The notes under the pieces: generated by a model
What the model saw: the letters and a program-made list of their open reading frames with translations, nothing else
What the model was told of the DNA's origin: nothing
Databases searched by the model: none
From: Agreia sp. Leaf283
GTDB lineage: Bacteria; Actinomycetota; Actinomycetes; Actinomycetales; Microbacteriaceae
NCBI RefSeq assembly: GCF_001422485.1
Contig: NZ_LMNF01000004.1
Location: 186,001-250,000 of the forward strand
Direction: 5' to 3'
DNA length: 64,000 nt
Shown here: positions 35,363-43,417 of the stretch, one piece after another
Layout of the letters: every line of letters begins with the position of its first letter
Numbering within the stretch: the first letter of the stretch is position 1
Position numbers and translations under genes: made by a program

Positions 35363-35985
35363 TAAGGATCGTCGTCGCCGACGACCATCCCATCGTGCGC
35401 GCGGGCCTGATCGCGCTCTTCGGCCTCGAAGACGACATCGAGGTCGTGGCCGAGGCGGCGACTCCCGACGAGGCTGTCGCCGCGACCGTGCACAAAAACC
35501 CGGATGTCGTTCTTATGGATCTGCAGTTCGGCGCCCGGTCGCGGGCCACGGGCGCCGACGCGACCCGTCGCATCCGGGCCCTCGACGCTGCACCCTACGT
35601 GCTGGTGCTCACGAACTACGACTCCGATGCCGACATCCTGGGTGCCGTCGAGGCCGGCGCCAGTGGGTACCTGCTCAAGGATGCGCCGCCGCACGAGCTC
35701 ATCGCCGCCGTGAGAGCGGCTGCCGCGGGCGAGAGTGCCCTCGCCCCGGTGATCGCGTCGCGCCTGCTGAGCCGCATGCGGGCGCCCCAGGCGAGCCTGA
35801 GCTCTCGGGAGATCGAGGTTCTCGAGCTCGTGGCTTCCGGCCGCTCTAACACCGAGGTCGCCGGCGATCTCTTCGTGAGCGAGACCACGGTCAAGTCGCA
35901 CCTCGCCCACATCTTCACGAAGCTGGGCGTGAGCTCGCGCACCGCGGCCGTCTCGGCGGCCCGCACCCGAGGCATCCTGCGCTGA
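35359..35985 (+). CDS. Response regulator, NarL/LuxR class
   Basis: 208 residues, GTG start overlapping the kinase stop. Receiver domain 1-120: acidic pair DD (8-9), phosphorylation site Asp54 (VLMDLQ), Lys near 105 (LLKDAPP). LuxR helix-turn-helix about 143-205 (LSSREIEVLELVASGRSNTEVAGDLFVSETTVKSHLAHIF in pieces). An insertion FGARSRATGADATR after Asp54 is typical of this actinobacterial branch. The most likely target is the divergent ABC exporter. Confidence 0.92.
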   Translation: MIRIVVADDHPIVRAGLIALFGLEDDIEVVAEAATPDEAVAATVHKNPDVVLMDLQFGARSRATGADATRRIRALDAAPYVLVLTNYDSDADILGAVEAGASGYLLKDAPPHELIAAVRAAAAGESALAPVIASRLLSRMRAPQASLSSREIEVLELVASGRSNTEVAGDLFVSETTVKSHLAHIFTKLGVSSRTAAVSAARTRGILR

Positions 35986-36005
35986 ATCTTGGCCCGAGCG
36001 AGGCG

Positions 36006-36068
36006 AACGGGAGGAGATTCGTCACATCGACGCGCTATTCGCGACGGATGCGCTCAGCTCCTCCCGTT
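36006..36068. repeat. Hairpin repeat family B, copy 1
   Basis: Outer arms AACGGGAGGAG (36006-36016) and CTCCTCCCGTT (36058-36068) enclose a core GAGATTCGTC...CGACGCGCTATTCGCGACGGA shared with the copy at 36513. It lies 21 bases after the response-regulator stop. Confidence 0.85.
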
Positions 36069-36082
36069 TGAGCGCTGCGCGG

Positions 36083-36451
36083 TCATTCGGGCTCAGTGAT
36101 CTCGACGAGCAGGGTGCGAAGGCCGCTGATGCGTCCGTCGCGCACGGTGACGATGTCGAGGCCGCGCACGACCGGTGAGCCCGCCGGGCCGAAGGCCCAC
36201 GGCAGGGCGCCGGTCTCGGCAGACTCGTAGTGGATGCCGTCGGTCACGAACTCGAAGTCGGCGGGCGCCGTGGCGAGCAGGTCGCCCGCCTTCTCGTCGA
36301 GCGCATCGCGCCCGACGGCGGTGCCCTCGGGATCGGTGAACTCGACATCGTCTGTGTAGGTCTCGTCGATCACGCGTCTGCGATCCGCGGCGTCGCGGTT
36401 GTTGAAGACGCCGAAGAGATTCGCGTCGAGCAGTTCGTGCACGGTGGCCAT
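36083..36451 (-). CDS. SnoaL-like / NTF2-fold protein
   Basis: 122 residues, typical NTF2-fold length. An alpha-helical start (HELLDANLFGVFNNRD), then YTDDVEFTDPEGTAVGRDAL, the classical SnoaL-like core, and a terminal beta strand pair. Such proteins are small-molecule isomerases, hydrolases or binding proteins; function here is unknown. GAGGACT lies before the ATG. It is bracketed on both sides by copies of the same 63-65 nt hairpin repeat. Confidence 0.78.
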   Translation of the reverse strand: MATVHELLDANLFGVFNNRDAADRRRVIDETYTDDVEFTDPEGTAVGRDALDEKAGDLLATAPADFEFVTDGIHYESAETGALPWAFGPAGSPVVRGLDIVTVRDGRISGLRTLLVEITEPE

Positions 36452-36512
36452 GGTCGAGTCCTCATCGTTCGTCGGGAGTGATGGTGTGCTCCATTATTCG
36501 CGCGGGCAAGGT

Positions 36513-36577
36513 GAACGGGCGGAGATTCGTCGATCCGACGCGCTATTCGCGACGGAGATCCTCTCCTCCGCCCGTTC
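36513..36577. repeat. Hairpin repeat family B, copy 2
   Basis: Arms GAACGGGCGGAG (36513-36524) and CTCCGCCCGTTC (36566-36577). Relative to copy 1 an A-T pair in the stem has become C-G, keeping the pairing. Core identical over most of its length. It lies between the SnoaL-like and MarR genes. Confidence 0.85.
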
Positions 36578-36595
36578 GAGCCTGGACGACGGCGG

Positions 36596-37081
36596 CTACC
36601 GCGGCGCCCACCCACCGTTCTCGCGGATGGCGCGCTGGATGCGCTCGCTGATCGCGCGCAGCTGCTGCTTCTGAGCGCTGGTGAGGGGGTCGAGCACGAG
36701 CGCTCTGACATTCCGCTCGTGCAGGGGAGTCGCGCGCTCGAACACCTCGAGACCCTGTGCGGTCAGCAGCGCAAGCGTCGATCGCCCGTCGGCGGGGTCG
36801 CGCGTGCGGCTGATCCATCCGCGCCCTTCGAGGCGGGTGGCCGCTCGCGACAGCCGCGAGAGCGAACTGTTCGCGTAGCCCGCGAGCACGCTCATGCGAA
36901 GGGTTCGCTCGGGCGACGTGGCCAGTGCGTAGAGGATGCCGTACTCGAAGTGGGTGAGGTCGACGTCGCGCGCGAGCCCGGCATCGAGTGCGGGCGGCAG
37001 CCACTCCAGAACGGTTGCGAGCGCCGCCCACGTCGCCAGATCGTCGCCGGTGAGAGGTGATGCGTCGGACTCGTCGTTCAT
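36596..37081 (-). CDS. MarR-family transcriptional regulator
   Basis: 161 residues. Winged helix about 45-115 (LRMSVLAGYANSSLSRLSRAATRLEGRGWI, wing RDPADGRSTL). The sequence around FEYGILYAL is typical of MarR dimerisation. Divergent from the short-chain dehydrogenase at 37170; twin TTTTACTT-AAGTAAAA type operators fill the gap of 88 bases. Confidence 0.88.
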   Translation of the reverse strand: MNDESDASPLTGDDLATWAALATVLEWLPPALDAGLARDVDLTHFEYGILYALATSPERTLRMSVLAGYANSSLSRLSRAATRLEGRGWISRTRDPADGRSTLALLTAQGLEVFERATPLHERNVRALVLDPLTSAQKQQLRAISERIQRAIRENGGWAPR

Positions 37082-37096
37082 GTTCCCACGCTACCT

Positions 37097-37153
37097 CTTT
37101 AGTTGCTCAGTCAAGTTAATTCATCTACCTTTTACTTACCCAGTCAAGTAAAA
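37097..37153. promoter_or_regulatory. Twin MarR operators and SDR promoter
   Basis: Site 2: TTTTACTT (37130-37137), 8 bases, AAGTAAAA (37146-37153). Site 1 (37097-37120) is a degenerate copy; both contain CAGTCAAGT, 33 bases apart. The promoter TTGCTC (37103-37108)-17-TACCTT (37126-37131) for the dehydrogenase lies between and under them. Confidence 0.72.
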
Positions 37154-37169
37154 AGAGGACAAAACCCCC

Positions 37170-37961
37170 ATGGATCTGCAACTCGCCGACAAACGCGCCT
37201 TCGTCAGCGGCTCGACCCAGGGCATCGGATATGCCATCGCGAAGGCCCTGCTCCAGGAGGGCGCCGAGGTCGTGATCAACGGTCGGGATGACGCACGGGT
37301 GGACGCATCGGTGCGAAAACTGGGCCGCGAGGTCTCCGGTGCCCTCGTCACGGGGATCGCCGCCGACTTCTCAGACGTTGCCGACGTGCAGCGACTGATC
37401 GAGTCGATCGGTCGTGTCGACATCCTGATCAACAATGTGGGCCTCTTCGACGTGACGCCCTTCGCCGACGTCACGGATGCCGACTGGTCGCGCTACCTCG
37501 ACGTCAACCTGATGAGCGGGGTGCGTCTGTCGCGGGCCCTGCTTCCGCACATGCTCGCCGAGGGGTGGGGTCGCATCCTGTTCATCTCGAGCGAATCGGG
37601 CGTGAATGTGCCCGCCGACATGGTGCACTACGGCGTGACCAAGGCGGCCACGATCGCTCTGGGCAACGGCCTGGCCAAACTGACCCGCGGCACAGCTGTG
37701 ACGGTCAATACGATCCTCGGCGGCCCGACCTACTCCGACGGGGTCGCGGCGACCGTGGAGAGCATCGCGCAGGCTCAGGGGTTGCCGACTGAGCAGCTGA
37801 AGGCGGCGATCATCGGTGCGAACCACACCTCTCTGCTCGAGCGCTTCATCGACGCCGATGAGATCGCCCGCCTCGCCGCCTACCTGGCGAGCCCGCGCTC
37901 GTCGGCGACGAACGGAGCGGCCCTCCGCGCCGACGGCGGAGTGCTGACGACGCTGCTGTAA
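37170..37961 (+). CDS. Short-chain dehydrogenase/reductase (classical SDR)
   Basis: 263 residues. Nucleotide motif GSTQGIGYAIAK (about 15-26), NNVG at about 90, catalytic Ser of FISSESG and YGVTK (Tyr/Lys near 155-159). NADP or NAD not decidable from sequence alone; Arg in the second strand region (NGRDD) favours NADP(H). AGAGGA lies upstream. Single gene under the divergent MarR regulator. The C-terminus SSATNGAALRADGGVLTTLL is complete. Substrate unknown. Confidence 0.88.
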   Translation: MDLQLADKRAFVSGSTQGIGYAIAKALLQEGAEVVINGRDDARVDASVRKLGREVSGALVTGIAADFSDVADVQRLIESIGRVDILINNVGLFDVTPFADVTDADWSRYLDVNLMSGVRLSRALLPHMLAEGWGRILFISSESGVNVPADMVHYGVTKAATIALGNGLAKLTRGTAVTVNTILGGPTYSDGVAATVESIAQAQGLPTEQLKAAIIGANHTSLLERFIDADEIARLAAYLASPRSSATNGAALRADGGVLTTLL

Positions 37962-37969
37962 ACGCGACA

Positions 37970-38259
37970 TCACAGCCAGATGGTCGAGAGCCACGCCACG
38001 ATCGCCGCCGCCACGGCCAGTGCGAGGTTCATCCAGATCGTGTCGTGTCGGCGAAGGTGGACCACGGCGGCTCCGAGCTGCACGGCGAACAGCCCGACGG
38101 CCGCGGCGAGGCTCAGCCACGGCAGGATGCCGACGAGCGGCGGCACGACGAGCCCGATCGCTCCCAGCACCTCGACCAGGCCGATGGCGCGAACCGCGCC
38201 GAGGGGCATGTCGTCGACCCACTGCATCATCGGCCGCCGATCCAATAGGCGATCAGCAT
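37970..38259 (-). pseudogene. DoxX-like membrane protein, internal deletion
   Basis: An intact DoxX-like protein of this branch starts MLIAYWI, has a first helix, then PMM-WVDDMPLGAVRAIG-LEVLGAIGLVVPP and two further helices. Here MLIAYWI (start 38259) is followed after three codons by a stop, while the rest (from PMMQWVDD at about 38228) continues in another frame. The first membrane helix, about 25-35 residues, has been lost with a frameshift. The three later helices are intact. A divergent HxlR gene, the usual neighbour of DoxX genes, is still there. Confidence 0.72.
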
Positions 38260-38361
38260 GGCGGCCCTCTCTCATGGTTACGCTTGGTAAGCATCGCCAG
38301 TATGGGCGCTTCAATAGAGCCCTACAAAAGGCACACGTGTGTAACGGTGGAGAGGTCGAGG

Positions 38362-38754
38362 GTGTCGGACTACGAGAACGTCTGCCTGATCCGCGGCGAT
38401 CAAGGGCGGGCCATCCGGTCTCTGCTCGACCGGATCGCCGACAAGTGGACCCTGCTGGTCATCGCGACCCTCGACGACCAGCGCCTGCGCTTCACGGAGC
38501 TGCAGCGTCGCATCCCGGACGTCTCGCAGCGCATGCTCTCCCGCACGCTGATGCACCTCGGAAGAGACGGCCTGGTCACTCGAACGGCCTACGCCGAGGT
38601 GCCGCCCCGCGTCGAATACGAGCTCACACCGACCGCCAAGACCCTGCTGCCGCATGCCATCGCGCTCGCGGACTGGGCAGTGAACAACATCGTCGACGAC
38701 GACGTTCCGGCTGGCGAGACGGTGCCCGTTGACGACTCCCAGCGCGAGTCGTGA
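38362..38754 (+). CDS. HxlR-family transcriptional regulator
   Basis: 130 residues from the GTG at 38362, with GGAGAGG about 8 bases upstream; longer in-frame starts exist but add a Lys/Arg-rich stretch not found in the family. Winged helix with the hallmark DRIADKWTLLVIATL, RFTELQRRIPDVSQRMLSRTL and the wing VPPRVEYELT. HxlR proteins respond to electrophiles or redox state. Divergent from the broken DoxX gene, which was probably its target. Stop overlaps the next gene by 4 bases. Confidence 0.88.
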   Translation: MSDYENVCLIRGDQGRAIRSLLDRIADKWTLLVIATLDDQRLRFTELQRRIPDVSQRMLSRTLMHLGRDGLVTRTAYAEVPPRVEYELTPTAKTLLPHAIALADWAVNNIVDDDVPAGETVPVDDSQRES

Positions 38755-39254
38755 GCCCGCTCACAGCGCTTCGACGACGCCCCACGGTCGTGCTCGCGAT
38801 CGTGTGCGTCGCTCTGCTCGTGGCCATCGTGGCTGCCGGCCTGATCGTCTCATCGTCGGTGAGGTCGCTCTCGGTCGACGACGTCACGACGGAGGTGACG
38901 ACCGGCATGGACGATCTGCAGGAGCAGCTTCCTGCATCGGCCGTCGTCTCTGCCGACGAGACCACACGAAGCGATCCGTGCCCGGATGGCGGGCCCGGTC
39001 GGCTCATCAGCGTCGAGCGCACGATCGTGACCGCCGACGGCTTCGATCTCACAGGCTGGACGCGCGAGCTGTCGGCGAAGTACAGCTCGATGGAGGGCTG
39101 GAGCGCGACCCTCGAGCCCGTCGGATCGACCGACACCGTGGAGCTCACCCTCGCGAACCGCTCTCTGATGCTGTTCACGCTCCGCGCGGGAACGCAGGAG
39201 CATCCGCAGGATCTGCTGATGAGCGCCACCTCGCGTTGCTCCTCCGGCGACTGA
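38751..39254 (+). CDS. Membrane-anchored protein of unknown function
   Basis: 167 residues, GTG start overlapping the HxlR stop (GTGA). One membrane helix about 13-35 with a basic N-terminus (LRRRP), the rest extracytoplasmic (about 130 residues). Two cysteines (DPC near 77 and SRC near 163) could form a disulfide. No family recognised. Translational coupling to HxlR suggests joint function, but none can be named. Confidence 0.65.
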   Translation: MSPLTALRRRPTVVLAIVCVALLVAIVAAGLIVSSSVRSLSVDDVTTEVTTGMDDLQEQLPASAVVSADETTRSDPCPDGGPGRLISVERTIVTADGFDLTGWTRELSAKYSSMEGWSATLEPVGSTDTVELTLANRSLMLFTLRAGTQEHPQDLLMSATSRCSSGD

Positions 39255-39255
39255 C

Positions 39256-40092
39256 TCAGGCGCTGGGGAGCGCCTTCAGGAAGGCGAGGATCGCGTCGGA
39301 GGTGATCTTCGGCTGCTGGGCCTGGGGGTAGTGGCCGGCCTCCGGCACCATCACGACCTTCGCTGCGAGCGCGTCGCCGATGAAGGCGGCCTCGGCTGCG
39401 GGGTTCTTGAAGTCGGGATCCTTCTCGCCCATGATCACCAGCGTAGGTGCCGCCACCGATGCGAGCTTGGCCTCGGCGGGGTCGTGGTCGGTCTGCCGAG
39501 TGGTCAGGGAGAAGGCCTTGCCGTAGGCGCTGCGCTTCAGGCTGGATACGACGGCCGCGCGGTACTCGGTGAAGTCGTCGGGCTTGCGTCCGGCGTAGAG
39601 GGTGGGCATGTAGGCCTTCCAGACCCCGGCGATCCAGAGCGGGTTCATCATCAGCCTGAACGCGCCGAGCAGGAGCGCGTTCGCGGGCGGGTTGCGCACG
39701 AACGGGCCCACGAGCACGAGTCCGTCGACCTGGGCCGGATGCTCGGCCGCGACGATCACGGCCGCTCCGGCGGCCAGGGAATTGCCGACGATCACGGCCG
39801 GCCTGCCGAGCTCGGTGACGAGGGCCTGGATGTCGCCCGCGGTCGCGACATCGCCGTATGCCGTGAACGAGGTGTCGCTGTCGCCGTGGCCGCGGAGGTC
39901 TGTCGTAGCGACCGTGTAGCCGGCGGCGACGAGCGACGGGGTGAGGTGGCGGTACGACGAGCGCAACTCGCCCATTCCCGGAACGAGGACGAGGAGCGGG
40001 CCGGAGCCCTGGATGTCGTAGGCGACGCGGCCTTCGGGGCGGGAGACGAACTGGGTGACGGGCGAAGAGGCAGAGGAGGAAGTGGAAGTCAT
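39256..40092 (-). CDS. Alpha/beta hydrolase
   Basis: 278 residues from the ATG at 40092. Oxyanion loop VPGMGELRSS, nucleophile elbow GNSLAAG (Ser105), acid in MGEKDPDF and His in EAGHYPQ near the end complete the triad. No signal peptide. The start is chosen because TTGACA-17-CACAGT lies 6 bases before it (leaderless); the alternative ATG 15 bases upstream has no properly spaced ribosome site. The -35 box is inside a large inverted-repeat operator shared with the divergent TetR gene. Substrate unknown. Confidence 0.85.
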   Translation of the reverse strand: MTSTSSSASSPVTQFVSRPEGRVAYDIQGSGPLLVLVPGMGELRSSYRHLTPSLVAAGYTVATTDLRGHGDSDTSFTAYGDVATAGDIQALVTELGRPAVIVGNSLAAGAAVIVAAEHPAQVDGLVLVGPFVRNPPANALLLGAFRLMMNPLWIAGVWKAYMPTLYAGRKPDDFTEYRAAVVSSLKRSAYGKAFSLTTRQTDHDPAEAKLASVAAPTLVIMGEKDPDFKNPAAEAAFIGDALAAKVVMVPEAGHYPQAQQPKITSDAILAFLKALPSA

Positions 40093-40115
40093 GAAGCTAC
40101 TGTGCATCTCCGTTT

Positions 40116-40159
40116 GGCTAATGTCAATAGCTAAAGCTGAAAAGCTATTGACATTAGCC
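40116..40159. promoter_or_regulatory. 44-bp double operator with perfect 17-bp inverted arms
   Basis: Arms 40116-40132 (GGCTAATGTCAATAGCT) and 40143-40159 are exact reverse complements around 10 bases. Each arm is itself a near-palindrome (12 of 15), so two repressor dimers can bind side by side. TTGACA occurs in both arms, pointing toward both genes. Confidence 0.8.
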
Positions 40160-40199
40160 CGCCCTGCGGGTCACTCTTGGATCATGAATAGACGAGCAC

Positions 40200-40781
40200 G
40201 TGCCTAGGGCCGGCCTGACCCGAGACCGCGTTGCCGAAGAGGCGGCCGTGATGGCCGACGAGGTGGGGCTCGCGAAGCTCACGCTCGCTGCCCTCGCCGA
40301 CAGGCTCGGAGTGCGCCAACCCTCTCTCTACAAGCACATCGACTCCATGGCCGGCCTGCAGCGCGACATGGCCGTGCACGCCAAGCGCGACCTGGGCGGG
40401 GTGCTGGCGCGCGCATCGGTCGGCCGTTCGGGCGCCGACGCGATCTCGTCGATGTCTCACGCCTATCGCGACTGGGCGCGCGCCCACCCGGCGCGGTACG
40501 AGGCATCCAATCTCATGCCGGCGCCCGGCGACGTCGAAGACGAGGCCGTGTCGCTCGAGGCGGTGCAGCTCATCGCCGATGTGCTCGCCGCCTACAACCT
40601 CGAGGGAGACGACGCCATCGACGCGATCCGTGCCTTCCGCGCGACGCTGCACGGGTTCGTCTCACTCGAGACCAGCGGCTCGTTCGCCTTGGCCGCCGAC
40701 GTCGACCGCAGCTTCGACCGCCTCGTGCGCGGCTTCATCGCCGCCCTCGCCCAGTGGACGGGCGACACCGCAGCGAGCTGA
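40200..40781 (+). CDS. TetR-family transcriptional regulator
   Basis: 193 residues, GTG start. Helix-turn-helix about 5-50 (TRDRVAEEAAVMADEVGLAKLTLAALADRLGV, QPSLYKHI). The C-terminal part (HAYRDWARAHPARYEA, TLHGFVSLE) is the TetR_C branch with a WHG-like motif. It faces the alpha/beta hydrolase gene across the 44-bp double operator, so autoregulation plus hydrolase repression is likely. Confidence 0.87.
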   Translation: MPRAGLTRDRVAEEAAVMADEVGLAKLTLAALADRLGVRQPSLYKHIDSMAGLQRDMAVHAKRDLGGVLARASVGRSGADAISSMSHAYRDWARAHPARYEASNLMPAPGDVEDEAVSLEAVQLIADVLAAYNLEGDDAIDAIRAFRATLHGFVSLETSGSFALAADVDRSFDRLVRGFIAALAQWTGDTAAS

Positions 40782-40795
40782 CGTGGCCGGGTCGG

Positions 40796-41470
40796 TCAGT
40801 CGGCATCGGGCGACGACCGTGCCGCGCGAATGAGTGCGGTCGAGTGGTCGAGGTGGGCGCGAACCGCGCTGCCGCCCGAGCTCATAATGTCGACGAGGTA
40901 GGCGCGGTGCTCGTGCGCGAGCGCACCCGGGGGATAGTCGGGCCGGACGTGCGCGAGCAGGAGGAGGATCTCCGACTCGAGGAGCCGGTGAGCCTCGGCG
41001 ATGCGCGGACTGCCCGCGGCGGCGACAATCGTGCGGTGAACCAGGGCGTGGGCGCGCGTGATCGCGGGCCAGTCGCCGGATGCCTCGGCCCGGGCGAGAT
41101 CGTCGACGGCCGCGTCGATCGGCATGGTCACCTCGTCGGGCCATGCGCTGCCGTGGGTCTCCGTCGTGAGCCGCACGGCCTCTGTCTCGAGAGCTCCTCG
41201 AAGCTGTTGCAGCGCGATGAGCGAGGCGTCGTCGAGGGCGGCGACGCGCGCGCCCCGATAGGCAGCGGCCTCGACGATGCGCTCGGCCGCCAGGGCTGCG
41301 AGGGCTGTGCGCACCGTGTGCCGAGAGACTCCGTGCCGCAGGGCCAACTCCTCTTCGCGCAGCGGGGCTCCCGGCGCGACCTCTCCGTCGAGGATGCGGG
41401 CGCGCAGCGCATCGGCCAGCTGCGTGGCCGTGGTGGGCCCCACCTGCTCGTCACGGCGTCGCGGTGTCAC
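40796..41470 (-). CDS. GntR/FadR-family transcriptional regulator
   Basis: 224 residues. N-terminal winged helix about 15-75 (LADALRARILDGEVAPGAPLREEELALRHGVSRHTVRTAL in pieces) and an all-helical FCD domain about 85-215. FCD domains bind carboxylates, often through His residues and a metal. The GTG start overlaps the end of the EamA transporter gene by 20 bases, so both are co-expressed, transporter first. Confidence 0.88.
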   Translation of the reverse strand: MTPRRRDEQVGPTTATQLADALRARILDGEVAPGAPLREEELALRHGVSRHTVRTALAALAAERIVEAAAYRGARVAALDDASLIALQQLRGALETEAVRLTTETHGSAWPDEVTMPIDAAVDDLARAEASGDWPAITRAHALVHRTIVAAAGSPRIAEAHRLLESEILLLLAHVRPDYPPGALAHEHRAYLVDIMSSGGSAVRAHLDHSTALIRAARSSPDAD

Positions 41471-42380
41471 GGAGAAGTCCTTTCCGTCGTGCGGGAAGCG
41501 TGAGGATCGTCAGTCCCACCGCCATGATGATGAGCCCGACAACGGCGGGGGCGGAAAGGGTCTCGCGCAGAACGATCAGGCCCAGCAGCGTGGCGACGAG
41601 CGGTTCCGCCAGCGTCAGGGAGGCGACCGTCGTGGGGGCGAGGCGCTTGAGCCCCCAGCCGAAGAGGAGATAGGCGACCACGATGGTGACCACGCCGAGC
41701 CACAGCACGAGCACGATTCCCGACGGCGTCGCAATCCACGCCAGCGAGGTGCTGAGCAGCACCGGCACGCTGAAGACCGCGGCGACACCGAAGACGGCAC
41801 CCATCGAGGCCGACGTACTCCACCCCCTGTCGAGGAGGAGCTTGCTCGCGATGGCGTAGACCGCATACGACGCGCCGGCGCCGAGCGACGCCAGGATGCC
41901 TGCGGGAACGATCTGCTGTCCGCTCCCGTTGCCCGCGACCCCTGACACGAGAACGACGCCGACCAAGGCGATGGCCGTGGCCACCGCCCATCGTGATGTC
42001 GGTCGGCTGCGGCGGATGACCGCGTTGAGTACTCCCGTGAACACGGGGGCGGAGCCCAGGGCGATGACGGTTCCGACGGCGACCCCGTTGAGCCGGGTTC
42101 CCGCGAAGAAGGTCGGCTGATAGGCCAGAACTCCGAGGGCCCCGACGATGACGATGACCCAGCTCGGCACAGCCCCGTCGCGGCGCTCACGATCCGAGCT
42201 CTGCTGGCGTCCCCGCCTGAGTAGCGCGACGAGCGCGATGGCCCCGAGGAGACCGCCGCCGACGAGCACGCGGGCCGCGCCGATCGACAGTGCCGAGCCG
42301 TCGACGTCTGCGAGCGCCTGGGCGGTGCCCGTCGTGGCGAAGCAGAGGGCCGCGAACAGCACGGCGAAGACAGCGGTCAT
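41451..42380 (-). CDS. EamA-family (DMT) transporter
   Basis: 309 residues from the ATG at 42380. Ten hydrophobic helices arranged as two five-helix EamA repeats (about 5-140 and 150-290); the second repeat carries the family pattern LTLAEPLVATLLGLIVLRETLS. These are inner-membrane exporters or importers of metabolites; substrate unknown. An in-frame ATG three codons upstream is equally open. No ribosome site is visible for either. Translationally coupled to the GntR gene. Divergent from PadR. Confidence 0.85.
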   Translation of the reverse strand: MTAVFAVLFAALCFATTGTAQALADVDGSALSIGAARVLVGGGLLGAIALVALLRRGRQQSSDRERRDGAVPSWVIVIVGALGVLAYQPTFFAGTRLNGVAVGTVIALGSAPVFTGVLNAVIRRSRPTSRWAVATAIALVGVVLVSGVAGNGSGQQIVPAGILASLGAGASYAVYAIASKLLLDRGWSTSASMGAVFGVAAVFSVPVLLSTSLAWIATPSGIVLVLWLGVVTIVVAYLLFGWGLKRLAPTTVASLTLAEPLVATLLGLIVLRETLSAPAVVGLIIMAVGLTILTLPARRKGLLRDTATP

Positions 42381-42419
42381 GGGGAACATTGTTACACAAT
42401 CAGCATGTCCAGCTCATCC

Positions 42420-42449
42420 TTGCATCTATCATGCATAACAAGGTAACGT
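42420..42449 (+). promoter_or_regulatory. PadR-gene promoter (leaderless)
   Basis: TTGCAT (42420-42425), 18 bases, TAACGT (42444-42449), 7 bases, ATG at 42457. The spacer holds TGCAT-CTATC-ATGCA, a possible autoregulatory PadR site. Confidence 0.6.
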
Positions 42450-42456
42450 GCAAAGC

Positions 42457-42789
42457 ATGACAGTGGATGTGGGTGCCCAGCTGCGCAAGGGCGTGGTGGA
42501 GTTCTGCGTGCTCGGGTTGCTCGAGCGCGAGCCGATGTACGGCTGGCAGCTCTCCGATCGACTCGTGAAAGCGGGCATGATCGCCAGCATCGGCACGCTC
42601 TATCCCATGCTCTCGCGCCTGCGAAACCAGGGTCTCGTCACGGCCTACGACGAGGCATCTGCTTCAGGCCCCGTGCGCAAGTACTACCGGCTCACCGCCG
42701 AGGGCGACGCGCAGCTCGAGACCTTCCGGCTCCAATGGGGCCCCTTCGCCGCCACTGTGCACGACCTCGTCGGAAAGGACGAATCATGA
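42457..42789 (+). CDS. PadR-family transcriptional regulator
   Basis: 110 residues from the ATG at 42457. PadR winged helix about 10-95: VVEFCVLGLLEREPMYGWQLSDRL, GTLYPMLSRLRNQGLV, RKYYRLTAEG. No C-terminal Vir_C domain, so it is of the short subfamily 2 type. Stop overlaps the next gene (ATGA), the membrane protein that usually accompanies such PadR genes. Confidence 0.9.
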   Translation: MTVDVGAQLRKGVVEFCVLGLLEREPMYGWQLSDRLVKAGMIASIGTLYPMLSRLRNQGLVTAYDEASASGPVRKYYRLTAEGDAQLETFRLQWGPFAATVHDLVGKDES

Positions 42790-43397
42790 CCCAGAATTCC
42801 TCGAACCCCGTGACCGCCTACCTCGCCCGGCTCGACTCGGCTATGGCCGGCGTCGAACCGAGCGTGCGCGCAGAGATCGTGTCGGGTATCCGCGAAGAAC
42901 TCGCCGGACTCGACCCGGCAGATGCCGCGGCCCGCATCGCCGACCTGGGCGATCCCGCCCTCATCGCGGCCGAGGCCCGCGCTGGAACGACCGCGCCCGT
43001 CGCCGAACCCGCCCCAGGCCGAACCCTCTCGATCGTGGCGGTGCTCGTGCTCATCGTCGGCAGCTTCGCGGTTCCCGTGCTGGGCGCGCTCGTCGGCCTG
43101 ATCTGGGTCTCGCTCTCGGCCGCCTGGTCGCGCCGCGAGAAGCTCGTGATGTGGCTGGTTCCCGTCGTGTCGGTGGTGGTCATTCTGGCCGTCGTGGCCG
43201 TGCTCGAGGCCCTGAATCCGGATGCCACGGCGCCCACCCTGCCCCTCGGGTTCGCGGGGGTCTCGCACCTCGCGCTTCTGATTCCGTTCGTCGTGCCGCC
43301 GATCGAGGGCATCGTGCTGCTCGTCCGTGCGCACAGGAGGGGCTGGCGGCCCGAGGCGCTTATCGCGAACCGGGGCGGTGTCGGAGGCCCCGCCTAG
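42786..43397 (+). CDS. HAAS-type membrane protein (PadR partner)
   Basis: 203 residues. An N-terminal cytoplasmic helical domain of about 65 residues (YLARLDSAMAGVEPSVRAEIVSGIREELAGL) matches the HAAS domain found beside PadR regulators. Then come about four membrane helices (75-105, 115-140, 160-185). Usually anti-regulator or envelope-stress related; precise role unknown. ATG overlaps the PadR stop; a longer in-frame start at 42735 lies inside PadR and is rejected. Confidence 0.82.
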   Translation: MTQNSSNPVTAYLARLDSAMAGVEPSVRAEIVSGIREELAGLDPADAAARIADLGDPALIAAEARAGTTAPVAEPAPGRTLSIVAVLVLIVGSFAVPVLGALVGLIWVSLSAAWSRREKLVMWLVPVVSVVVILAVVAVLEALNPDATAPTLPLGFAGVSHLALLIPFVVPPIEGIVLLVRAHRRGWRPEALIANRGGVGGPA

Positions 43398-43417
43398 ATT
43401 CTTCAGCGGGAGGTGCG

